Shown: one piece after another, positions 44,616 through 53,599 of the stretch
Layout: each line of letters starts with the position of its first letter
Numbering within the stretch: position 1 is the first letter of the stretch
Assembly (NCBI GenBank): GCA_023213395.1
Contig: CM041465.1
Coordinates: forward strand, 149,179,741 to 149,243,740
Reading direction: 5' to 3'
Length of the DNA stretch: 64,000 bases
From: Cycas panzhihuaensis
Taxonomy: Eukaryota; Cycadophyta
Program-made: the position numbers and the translations under genes
Notes under the pieces: generated by a model
Told to the model about the DNA's origin: nothing
The model's database searches: none
The model's input: the letters and a program-made list of their open reading frames with translations, nothing else

Positions 44616-46190
44616 GTGAGAAGATACATCTCAAAGTCTGCCTTAATAGCACAGGTCTTTGAATCACTTAAGCCTTTTACGTTTAAGGAGGTAGTTAAAG
44701 ACCAAATGTGGAAAGTAACTATGGATGAAGAAATGAATTCCATCATAAAAAATGACACTTGGAAGCTAATTGAATTGCCACCTAATAAGAAAGTAATTAA
44801 CTATAGATGGTTGTACAAGAAAACATTCCATACAGACAACATTGTAGACTATCACAAATCTCACCTTATAGCAAGAGGTTTCAAATAGCAGGAAGGAATT
44901 AATTATGATGAGGCCCTTGCACCAGTAGATAACATGACCACATTCTATTTGGTTATGTCCTTAGTAGTCTAATTCAAATGGCTTATTTACCAAATGGATA
45001 TAAAGAGTGCTTTCCTCAATAGAGAGCTTAAAGAAGAGGTTTTCTTGAAACAACCCCTCAACTATGTTATTTCAGGGCAAGAACACTTAGTATAAAGACT
45101 TAAGAAAGCCCTTTATAGACTCAAGTAGGTACCACATGCATTGTATACAAAGATAGATGCCTTTCTTAACTAGCATGGATTCAATCATTTACCCTCTAAC
45201 CTAGATCTTTATATTTGGTTTAGAGATAATTTGATCATAATCATAGTTCTCTATGTGGATGATCTTACAATCACTAGAAACAACATAGATGGCATTTATT
45301 AGCTTCAATTAAAATTAAAAAATAACTTTGGGATGACCGATCTTGGGTTTCTCTGCTACTTCCTTGGAATTGAAGTTTGGAAAGAACCATGAAACATCTT
45401 TCTAACTCAAATAAAGTATGCTAAATAGCTCTTGAAAAGATTTAGGATGATAGAATACAAGCTAGCACCAATTCCTATGGAGACAAGAACCAAGCTAAAC
45501 CTAAATGAACAAGGAAAGCCCTTTAATCCTACTTTGTACTGGTTGTTACTTGGGAGCCTCATCTATCTCATCCACACTCGTTAGACATCCCATATGCAGT
45601 AGTGATTTGCTCCAAGTACATGCCACAACCAAAAATATCTCATTAGAAAGCATCTAATAGGATTTTCAAATACATCTATGGCACATATTAGTTTGGCCTT
45701 GAATACAACCAAATTGACTCTCCTATTCTAAAGGGACATGCAAATGTTGATTGAACAGGTTGTTAGGATACTCGCCACTTAATATTAGGCTATTGCTTTG
45801 ACATGAACTCAGTCATAATCTTATGGACTTGTAAGAAGTAGCCAAATGTTACCCTTTCCTCCATTGAAGTAGAAAATAAAGTAATTATCCATGCTACAAC
45901 TGAGTTGATGTGGCTTAAAAGGATTCTCTCTAAGCTTAAGCTTCAACAACATGCATCTACCATCCCTTATTATGATAATTAAAGCATGTTGAAGTTGATG
46001 AAGAATCCTATATTTTATGCTAGAACCAAGCACATTGAGGTCCATCACCACTTCATCTATAAGCATGTCCAAAATAGAGAAGATGATATCATCTATCATC
46101 CTACTGAAGACTAGGTCACTAACATCTTTACCAAAGCACTTGGTAAACTAATATTTAAACAATTTAGACACGACCTCAGCATCAAAAGAA
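44616..46190 (+). pseudogene. copia RT and RNase H
   Basis: RT shows WKLIELPPNKKVINYRW, HLIARGFK, IYQMDIKSAFLNRELKEE and YRLK.VPHA, the catalytic LYVDD (45252-45263) and GMTDLG..CYFLGIEVW. RNase H is poor in its first half; the second half retains ATTELMWLKRIL, YYDN.SMLKL, TKHIEVHHHFIYKHV and NIFTKAL. The first 90 codons (44616-44888) are open; many TAG/TAA codons follow. The polypurine tract lies just downstream. Confidence 0.85.
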
Positions 46191-46204
46191 ATTAAGCTAC
46201 TATT

Positions 46205-46213
46205 AAGGGAGGA
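46205..46213 (+). other. Polypurine tract of plus-strand copia
   Basis: aagggagga directly precedes the 3' LTR start at 46214. Confidence 0.8.
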
Positions 46214-46294
46214 TGTTAAAACTTTGTAATAGCACCATCATTTCCTTATATTTTATGTAATCTCATGTACATATTGTAATAGTTAGGTGACCCT
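46214..46294 (+). repeat. 3' LTR of plus-strand copia, first part
   Basis: It matches 36200 onward up to ggcaaccct/ggtgaccct, where the L1 LINE inserted. The rest is at 52509-52809. Confidence 0.92.
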
Positions 46295-46880
46295 GGATTC
46301 CCAAAGATAATTATGCAAACATCTGATAAAACCACATTGTATTCTATATCAACAATGAAGGTAAGAAGACAGGGGCTTTGCAGGATCCAGAACAGAGCGG
46401 GAGATGGGAGATACTTGCACTGCATGTGCATGTAGAGCTAGAGGAAGGCAGATCTGAGGCCTAGGCAGAGCGGTGCTGGAGTATAGTCGAAAGAGGGCGG
46501 CTCTTTGGTATTGGAATGATGCTGATTTTCTCAGCAAAGGTGGCCTTAGGTTTTCTGTAGACTCAGAAGATTTTCCTGCTCAAGACTGGCATCTCAGAAG
46601 ATTAGCCAAAGAGAATCAGGGCTTATTGACAAGTTTAATGGTGAGCCTATGCTGTTTTTGCTGTTTGTTTAAGCTTTTCTTTTTGAAGCCCATATGATGC
46701 AGACACCTTTGAACCAGTCTCAGTCCTCTCCTTCCAGGAGGACTTACCTTGAAGTATTAAGAACTGGAAATAATGAGGAATAAGATTTATCCCCTGTCAA
46801 AACTAGAAACAGATACAAACTCTCGATACCGAAAGAAGTTACTGAAAAAACCATTCAAGATCGGAATATAGTCCAGTAGC
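46295..46880 (+). pseudogene. LINE 5' region and ORF1 N-terminus
   Basis: The first part is probably untranslated. From about 46.70 kb a frame reads QSSPSRRTYLEVL, NRYKLSIPKEVTEKTI and then RVLRF, which fits the N-terminal lead into the DUF4283 domain, but it is in a different frame from the main ORF1 and meets a TAG near 46.88 kb. A small indel or frame change therefore separates it from the body of ORF1. Confidence 0.5.
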
Positions 46881-48146
46881 GTGTTCTCAGGTTCAAGGCC
46901 AGGTCTGGACATTATCAGGGAGTGGATCAGGAACAAATGGAAGACCAAAAACCCTGTCCAAGTTATGTCTATGCCTAAGGGGTGCGTCCTCTTTAGGTTT
47001 TTAAGCCAGGAGGATATGATTCCCATTTTGATGAAGTCCCCTTGGATGTTTGGGCGAAAGGCCATGCCATTGGAGAAATGGCATCCTGATTTTGACCCAG
47101 GCATCCCTGTGGTTAAACAAGCTCCGGTTTGGGTTCAACTTCCTGGGCTCCCCCTATACTTTTGGAATCTGGAGACGGTCAAAGGGACGGCCAAAATGAT
47201 AGGGCCTCTTTTAGCCTGGGATTCAGCTACAAAACACAGATCTAGATTGATGAATGCCAGATTTTGTGTTCTGGCTAAGCTAGACAGCGAGCTTCCGGTG
47301 GAGATAGAGCTTGAGTCGGATGGTAGATCTATCATCCAAGGTTTATATTATGAGGTGGAGTCTTTGAGGTGCTCAAAAAATAGGGGTCATCTCCCCTTTC
47401 AATGCCCTGGGGTTCCATTGAGGGTGGACATTCAAGAGGAAGGGAAGGAGGTAGAAGTTAAGGGGGAGACAACGATGGAAGAAAAGTGTGAACTCAGAGA
47501 GGAGAAAGTAGATAGTGTAGAGGAGGTTTCCCGCAGTGATCGAGGAGGCGGGCAGGCCGCTACTGGGGCTGGCCCCATAGGTAGAGATTCTGAAGATTTG
47601 GAGGTCAACAAGGAAACTCAGGAAGTCGGGGGCAAGGTCCCGATGGAGGAGAAGATGGATAGGGGCATTTCTAAAGGTGTGGAGTCCAAAGGCTTCTCCC
47701 GACTGGTGGATCCTTTGGATCCAAGATGACTGTAGGTGGAAGGGGATCTTCATACCTCAACTGATGAGGAGGCACGTGCCAAGCTTGCCAAGAATATTAA
47801 CTGGGACTTAGAGGACTACTTTTCTGAGTCTGAGGAAGGGGGCCCGAGAGAGCAGAGTCACGAGGAGAGACAAAGTGTCCTGGGTGGTCAAGGAGGAGCA
47901 GGAGGTGGGTTGAAAGGTGCAGATTCAAGTAGAGGAGGGGGTGGAACACATAAATGGGTATAAAAAAGTAACACTTCTGAAGTGAGGAAGGCCCTAGATT
48001 ATGGGATGGAGAAGAAGGTGGGTAGACCCCCTAGAAAAGCCACTAGGGAGAAAGAAACACAAGCCCAGATAGACATGGGGTACCAGAGCACGTTGAAGGA
48101 GGGGGGTACACTTGAAGGCCCTAACCTCAGAAGTAGGAAAGGATGA
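46881..48146 (+). pseudogene. LINE ORF1 protein (DUF4283 and zinc knuckle)
   Basis: ORF1 is the RNA-binding protein that coats L1 RNA. The frame is open 46881-47729 (283 codons counting from a GTG that is not the true start). It contains the DUF4283 pattern: GSRPGLDIIREWI, GCVLFRFLSQEDM, SPWMFGRKAMPLEKW, PVWVQLPGLPLYFW. A knuckle follows with CSKNRGHLPFQC, which lacks one Cys. Stops at 47727, 47733 and 47961 interrupt an acidic, Gly-rich tail (open 47736-47963) that ends with GRPPRKATREKE and a TGA at 48144-48146. That TGA overlaps the ATG of ORF2 (ATGA). Confidence 0.85.
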
Positions 48147-49459
48147 GGGGCGAAGCTTCATTCATGAAAGTCCTCTTATGGAACATTAGGGGGCTAAATG
48201 CCCCGTCAAAGTAGAGATTGGTTAGAGAGCTTAGGATTAGGGTAGAGGCTGACATAGTACTCTTGCAGGAGACAAAGGTGGAGCAGATTAAGGAAGTAGA
48301 GGTGTTTCACAAGATTTGGAGGAAGGGATAGGGGAAGACTAGTGTAGGCTTGGCCGATTCCAGGGGGCTGGCCTCTCTATGGAACCCCAAAAGGTGGAAA
48401 GGGTATGAGGTTTGCAAGAGTGAACACTTCTTAACCGTTGGGCTGGTGAGTGCCTCCACCAACAAGGAGTATTGGATCACCAACATCTATGCTCCTAATT
48501 CGGTTGAGGGAAGGAGGAGATTATGGGAGGGTTTGGTGGAATCCCATAAAGACTGGAAGGGGCCCTGGATGGTGGCGGGGGACTTCAACTCTCCCCTGTG
48601 TCCGGAAGAGAAGAAAGGAGGGCAAGGGGGATGGACTAGAAGTATGTCAGATCTTGGAGCGTTTTTGCAATCGGGTGGCCTGATGGATGTGCCTCTTAGG
48701 GGTGCTAGGTTTACTTGGTCTAATAGGCGGCTAGGTCTCAATCACATTCAATGCAGATTGGATAGGATGGTGATAAACTATGATTGGGCCTGTCATTTTA
48801 AAGGGGTGAAGTTGGAGACCCTCCCGAAAGCTGGGTTGGACCACACGCCCCTCATTTTGGAGGGGTCTGTTCCGTCCTTTTATAAAGGGATGCCATTTCG
48901 ATTTGAACTGATGTGGCAGAAACACCCAGATTTGATAAAAAGCATCTGGGAATGGTGGGGTATCCAGGTGCAGGGTTGTGCCATGTTCAAATTCTCGAGG
49001 AAACTAAGTTGGGTTAAGAAACAAGTTAAAGTTTGGAACAAGGAGGTCTTTGGAAATATCTTTGGACAGAAAGGTCTCCTAGTGGAGGATCTAAAGGGGA
49101 TAGAGGAGAGGATTCAGAGGGAGGGAAGAACCCAAGAACTGGACTATGAGGAGCTCTCAATTTCCAGGAAATATGAGGAGGTGCTGGAAAGGGAGGAAAT
49201 CTTCTGGAAACAGAAGTCCAGAGAGCAATGGATAAAGGAGGGGGATAGGAACACTAAGTTCTTCCATCTATCCACCTTGAGACATAGGGCCCATAACAGG
49301 ATCGATAAGATTCGTAGCAAGGATGGGGTTATGTATGAGGCGGAGGATCAGATTGGGGGTATTGTGATGGACTATTTCAAGGACCTATACACAGAACCAA
49401 GATGTCAGGATCCTGCCCTCAGGGTGGCTCTTCTACAATATCCCGAAAGTGATTACTGA
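48143..49459 (+). pseudogene. LINE ORF2, apurinic-type endonuclease
   Basis: The first enzyme domain of ORF2 nicks target DNA to prime reverse transcription. From ATG 48143 (a second in-frame ATG is at 48164) the active-site blocks are VLLWNIRGLN, VLLQETK, ITNIYAPN, WMVAGDFNSPLCPEEKKGG, ARFTWSNRR, CRLDRMVIN and LDHTPLIL, so the Asn, Glu, Tyr, Asp/Asn and His positions are all present. A TAG at 48212 and another at 48329 break the first 65 codons; the frame is then open from 48350 to 49459 (369 codons). A one-base frameshift near 49440 separates it from RT. The region after EN includes the REQWIKEGDRNTKFFH signature. Confidence 0.92.
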
Positions 49460-50984
49460 GGAACGGAATAATAAACTGACAGAACCCTTCTCTCAGGAGG
49501 AGGTCGAGGGGGCCTTATTTAAGATGGGTCGTGATAAGGCCCCTGGGCCAGACGGTTTTCCTCCAGGTTTTTTTCAGGAATACTGGGAGATAATCAAGGA
49601 CGATCTGTTGATGGCGCTTAACGAATTTTTCCAAAAGCGTGCAATTCTGAAGGAGTGGCAGGCCACATTCTTGGCGTTGATCCCAAAGAAGGAAGGAGTG
49701 GAAGCCATGGAAGATTTCAGACCGATTAGTCTGTGCAACGTCAAATATAAGATTTTGGCTAAAGTGCTGGGGAACCGCTTAAGAGAGTATCTCCCGGAGA
49801 TTATTTCCCCAAATCAGGACGGGTTTGTGAAAGGTAGACAAATCTCGGACGGTATTATTATTATCCATGAGACCCTGCACTTGACAATGAACCGAAAGGA
49901 AGCGGGGATGATCATTAAAACAGATATGTCCAAAGCCTATGATCGGGTGGCTTGGGACTGTCTGATGGAGTGTCTTGAGGCTTTTGGTTTCAGAGAGGTA
50001 TGGAGGGAGTGGATGAGATGCTGTATCTCCAGAGTTTCCTTCTCGGTAATTATAAATGGAAGGTCGACCCCCTTCTTTGCCGGATCGAGGGGTTTGAGGC
50101 AAGGTGACCCCCTTTCCCCCTTCTTATTCATTATCATGGCTGAAATGTTAGATAGGGCATCGATGGAGGCCCAGAGGGTGGGGAGGATAACAGGCTTGAG
50201 AGCCTCCTCCTATCTAGATAATATTGTGCTTCATCAGTTTGTAGATGACAACATTTTTCTATGCAGAGCCTCAATGGGGGAGGCTAAGGCCTTAAAATTG
50301 GGTTTTCAGGCATATGAAAAGGCTACAAACCAAAAAATAAATTTGAACAAAAGCGCGGTCTTTTTTATTAATATTCCAGAGAGGCTACAGGGAAAGATAA
50401 GCAGAATTTTAGAGATGGATAGAGGCTCTCTCCCCAGCTCTTACCTTGGTATGCCTCTCTTCGTGGGCAAGGTGGGGAAGGAAATGTGGGACCTAGTAGT
50501 AAGCAGGTTCAACAGAAAATTGGCTGGATGGAAAGGGGCCCTCCTCAGTTGGGCTGGGAAAATACAGTTATTAGGGGCTTCTTTGCAGAGTATCCCGGTC
50601 TACCAAATGACGGTCTTTAAAATACCGAGCAAGGTCATCTCTACCTTGGAAGGAGTCATGAAGAGATTTCTATGGTTAGGTGTTGAGGATAAAAGGAGAT
50701 TTCACCTAGTGTCATGGGAAAAGGTATGCAGGCCCAAGTGGGTGGGAGGTCTCAGCGTTAGAAGGCTGGGCTTTTTTAACGAGGCCCTTTTGGCAAAGAC
50801 GGGGTGGAGACTCACTAAAGAGGCTGGATCGGCATGGGGGAAAATCATAGCAAGAAAGTATCTGGGGGATAGTCACTTCCTTCTGGAGGAGGGACTCTGT
50901 TTGGAGGGATCCCAGGTTTGGAGAGCTATCAGGTCCTCGATATCTCTTCTTCATGAAGGTATCTTGTTGGAAGTTGGGGGCTAG
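49449..50984 (+). CDS. LINE ORF2, reverse transcriptase domain
   Basis: This is an open run of 511 codons. The RT fingers and palm read DKAPGPDGFPPGFF, FLALIPKKEG, DFRPISLCNVKYKILAKVL, QDGFVKGRQISD, IKTDMSKAYDRVAWD (first catalytic Asp), GSRGLRQGDPLSPFLF, and HQFVDD at 50235-50249 (the FVDD box, where most plant L1 elements have FADD). The thumb and post-RT region follows: NLNKSAVFF, SYLGMPLFVG and LAGWKGALLSWAGK. It would reverse transcribe element RNA at the nicked chromosomal site. It ends at TAG 50982; the same frame continues afterwards, so this is one segment of a broken ORF2. Confidence 0.93.
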   Translation: MITEERNNKLTEPFSQEEVEGALFKMGRDKAPGPDGFPPGFFQEYWEIIKDDLLMALNEFFQKRAILKEWQATFLALIPKKEGVEAMEDFRPISLCNVKYKILAKVLGNRLREYLPEIISPNQDGFVKGRQISDGIIIIHETLHLTMNRKEAGMIIKTDMSKAYDRVAWDCLMECLEAFGFREVWREWMRCCISRVSFSVIINGRSTPFFAGSRGLRQGDPLSPFLFIIMAEMLDRASMEAQRVGRITGLRASSYLDNIVLHQFVDDNIFLCRASMGEAKALKLGFQAYEKATNQKINLNKSAVFFINIPERLQGKISRILEMDRGSLPSSYLGMPLFVGKVGKEMWDLVVSRFNRKLAGWKGALLSWAGKIQLLGASLQSIPVYQMTVFKIPSKVISTLEGVMKRFLWLGVEDKRRFHLVSWEKVCRPKWVGGLSVRRLGFFNEALLAKTGWRLTKEAGSAWGKIIARKYLGDSHFLLEEGLCLEGSQVWRAIRSSISLLHEGILLEVGG

Positions 50985-51035
50985 AAAGCATCGTGTTGGG
51001 AAGATAGATGGTGCGAGCATTTTAAACTCGAGGAG

Positions 51036-51749
51036 ATGCCTAACCTCGGGGTCTTGAAGAGGGAATGTGTAAGTCACTTTGGTCCCTTTGTCAAGAATTA
51101 TTGGGTTAGGGAAGGGAAGGATAGGAAGTGGAGATCGTTTGAGGAAGTGCTTGGCTTTGAAGAGGCAATCGCCAGGGTGATAGAGATCTTAGATAACCAG
51201 TATATCCCGAAGAGGTCAGTTCCAGACTCCCTGATATGGCCTTCTTCGTCCTCGGGATTATACACAGTTAAAGTTGGTTATAATCTTAGAATGAGCAGAG
51301 AGGGTTGGGACAGGAATGACTTGTTAGCTGGGGTTTGGAAGATGGGGGTGCTTCCAAAAATTGTAGCCTTCTGATGGTTATGCCTCCAAAATAAATTACT
51401 TACACTGGATAATCTTTCGAAGAGGGGCTTCCATTTGGCGAGTAGATGTGTACTTTGTAAGTTGGTTGCGGAAACCCTGGACCACCTCTGTATTCATTAC
51501 CCCTACTCGGAGGGCATTTGGAGTGCTTTATGGACCGGGATGGGGATAGCTTGGGTCTCTTCGTACTCCCTGGGCGAGCAATGGTTAGCTTGGATTTCTC
51601 CCTTCAAAAGTAAAATCCTTTCTAGACTGTGGAAGATGATCCTTCTGGTAGGCTCCTGGTTCATTTGGAAGGAACGAAACAGGAGGATTTTCGAAGATAA
51701 AGAGAAGGATAGTCAGGTGTTGCTAAAAGAGATCAGAAAAGCCATCTAA
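51036..51749 (+). pseudogene. LINE ORF2, post-RT zinc-finger region
   Basis: It is in the same frame as RT. Blocks are VPDSLIWPSSSSGLYTVKVGY, MGVLPKIVAF (then TGA at 51372), WLCLQNKLLTLDNLSKRGF, the cysteine/histidine set CVLCK..AETLDHL, and WFIWKERNRRIFED. This is the zf-RVT region that follows RT in plant L1 elements. A TAA at 51747 separates it from RNase H. Open pieces are 51036-51374 and 51435-51749. Confidence 0.88.
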
Positions 51750-51752
51750 AAA

Positions 51753-52382
51753 ATGATGGACGAATTAAAGGAGGATAGGATTCCCAGTGGGGAAGAAGAT
51801 ATTATTAAAGAATGGGGTATAGTTCCCCTGGACGGTGTTAAAACAAGGAGAAGAGATGTTAAGTGGCATCCTCCAAATGCATTATGGGTAAAAGTCAATT
51901 TTGACGGTGCTGCTAAAGGCAACCCCGGTGAGGCGGGAGGGGGAGGTCTATGTAGGGACCATGGAGGCAATCTGAGGTGGGCGTTTGCGGAATACTTGGG
52001 GATTCAATCAAACCAGAGAGCTGAGGTTCGGGCTATGTTAAGGGCCACTATTCTGCTGGAAGAGGAAAGTGGGCAAAAGGTGATATTAGATGGGGATTCA
52101 ATGTACGCTATAAAATGCTTGAGAGGGGAAGTGGATCCTGGATGGGAAAACAACGATATTTTTAGGGATATCCAGGATGTTTTGGGCACCAGAGCTGAGG
52201 TTCATATCCAGCATACTTATAGAGAAGGAAATGCGGTAGCAGATTGGTTGGCAAATTGGGCGGTGATTAATAAGAGAACAAAAGTCTGGAAGGAGGAGTT
52301 CCCAGAGGAGTTACTGAGGGAGGTCGAGGCGGATGCACAGATGGGTGTGGTAACAGGAGAAGAAGATCAGAATTTGGGCTAG
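51753..52382 (+). CDS. LINE ORF2, C-terminal RNase H domain
   Basis: The stretch is open for 209 codons to the true end of ORF2. The RNase H fold signatures are all present: WVKVNFDGAAKGNPGEAGGG (first Asp), NQRAEVRAM (Glu), VILDGDSMYAIKC (Asp) and THTYREGNAVADWLANWA (final Asp). It would remove the RNA strand of the hybrid formed by RT. RNase H at this place is a hallmark of many plant L1 lineages. It follows the zinc-finger region in the same frame. Confidence 0.93.
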   Translation: MMDELKEDRIPSGEEDIIKEWGIVPLDGVKTRRRDVKWHPPNALWVKVNFDGAAKGNPGEAGGGGLCRDHGGNLRWAFAEYLGIQSNQRAEVRAMLRATILLEEESGQKVILDGDSMYAIKCLRGEVDPGWENNDIFRDIQDVLGTRAEVHIQHTYREGNAVADWLANWAVINKRTKVWKEEFPEELLREVEADAQMGVVTGEEDQNLG

Positions 52383-52483
52383 ACCATGGGCCTGTCATGG
52401 TCAGTTTTTCTTAGCCATACGACCTTGATGTACCAGGTTTGGGGACCTAGTTAAAACCCCCTGTAATTCTATTTTACCTTATC

Positions 52484-52493
52484 AAAAAAAAAA
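52484..52493 (+). other. Poly(A) tail of the L1 LINE
   Basis: Ten A residues lie directly before the target duplication. The tail follows an AT-rich 3' region of about 100 bases after ORF2. Confidence 0.9.
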
Positions 52494-52508
52494 TAGTTAG
52501 GTGACCCT

Positions 52509-52809
52509 TAATGTAATTATATAATGTGGTTAGTTCTATCTCCTTTACCACTTAGTTGGCCTATCATATGTCTTAAATTATTGGTAGATGACCTATAAAT
52601 TAAGAATTACACATTTGTATCTTATATTATCTTATGATTAGTGTGTAAGCTTTACCTGTAAGAGAGCCATATGTGGTGACAAATTCACTCTTAACTTATC
52701 CATTTAAGTTTCCTTTATCTATTTTGTAGGTTTTATTATGTATTATTGTTATTTTGATTGATATTTATGATTAGAGCACATGAATCACTAATCCTAATAT
52801 AATTTATCA
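52509..52809 (+). repeat. 3' LTR of plus-strand copia, second part
   Basis: It aligns with 36290-36590 and ends atttatca. It is followed by catgc, the mutated target duplication. Confidence 0.92.
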
Positions 52810-52814
52810 CATGC

Positions 52815-53533
52815 TTGCACCCACAGATGTATTAAAACTTAGTGCTTTATTCTTTTAATCATGGGATGTGGGAGTGTTCATTCACTAAAACTTGCACCTA
52901 CACCTTGGGTAATACTTGCATCTATTTAGAAGCTTCACTTGTAAGATATAGGATACAAGAAGGCTTTCACAAGATTTTTTAAATGTTAACTCAAATAACT
53001 TTCTCCTTTACATTATTTAAATAATAGAGATCAAATGGAGCACTTTGATCTAATTGTTAGGACTTATTTGTTAATTCACATCATCCTTTTCAAGCTCTTT
53101 ACTATGAACAACTATGATGCCTTCAACCATCCTAATCTAATGGTTATAACCATCCATTTGTGCTAGCTTTCTTTGGATCTTGTATTCTATGCTTTGTAGT
53201 GTTCCACTTCAATTTATAACTTATGTTGTATGTGATGTAGGAAATGATTAAATAACTCCACAAAAAATTCTAAGGTATAAGCCTTTTCTACCTTCCCTTC
53301 TCCCTTGAATTCTCTAGTCTTCTTAAGGATCCACTTTCAAGTTTCTACCTACCATACAATAACCCTTTCTTGGTCCAAAATTAAAATCTTGTTTAACTAA
53401 TTCTCATTATAAAGAAGAAGTTATTTTAGTTCCCATTATTACTTGGATTATCTTCATACTATAAATATCATCACTAAGTGAAACAAAATAATCTTGTTTA
53501 AAATTTTTGGCATGTACCCTTGAGCAAGTAACA
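52815..53533 (-). repeat. gypsy 5' LTR, right part
   Basis: It continues 36199 and aligns with about 25560-26274 of the left LTR (shared gtgttcattcact, cctaatctaatggtta, ttcttggtccaaaatta). It ends agtaaca. The flank catac (53534-53538) has no matching partner left of 20101. Confidence 0.82.
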
Positions 53534-53599
53534 CATACACAAAATATGGTGGAAAAGTTATCTTACTCATCAAGGCCCTCTAAAATTTGAAAGGCAAAG

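Larger units (their letters stand above)
46295..52493 (+). mobile_element. Nearly full-length L1-type LINE
   Basis: The 15-bp duplication tagttaggtgaccct (46280-46294 and 52494-52508) and a ten-A tail (52484-52493) bound 6.2 kb with a 5' region, ORF1 and ORF2. ORF2 has endonuclease, RT, zinc-finger region and RNase H, the plant L1 plan. The sequence is far less decayed than the surrounding copia: ORF2 has five stops and one frameshift in about 1410 codons. It is the youngest-looking large insertion in its stack, with a site in the 3' LTR of the copia. Confidence 0.95.
36200..52809 (+). mobile_element. Ty1/copia LTR retrotransposon, plus strand, with nested solo LTR and L1
   Basis: The LTRs are 36200-36590 and 46214-46294 plus 52509-52809, starting tgttaaaac and ending atttatca. 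The flanks are catac (36195-36199) and catgc (52810-52814), a target duplication with one change. Primer site, long leader, gag, protease, integrase, RT, RNase H and polypurine tract follow in copia order. Removing the insert at 41055-43631 and the L1 at 46295-52493, each with its duplication, leaves about 7.8 kb. It sits in the gypsy 5' LTR. Many stops make it inactive. Confidence 0.93.
20101..53533 (-). mobile_element. Ty3/gypsy LTR retrotransposon with extra RNase H, minus strand, multiply interrupted
   Basis: Long direct repeats at 20101-20247 plus 24614-26274 and at 35103-36199 plus 52815-53533 bound a minus-strand pol in gypsy order (integrase after RT). Reading right to left: gag, protease, an additional RNase H, RT, RNase H, integrase. 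Six later elements sit in it: a non-autonomous LTR element in the left LTR; an LTR scar and a truncated LINE in the integrase region; and a copia in the right LTR that itself holds a solo LTR and an L1. A clean target duplication was not found, because LTR homology at the left end stops at 20101. The extra RNase H points to the Tat clade. Confidence 0.85.
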
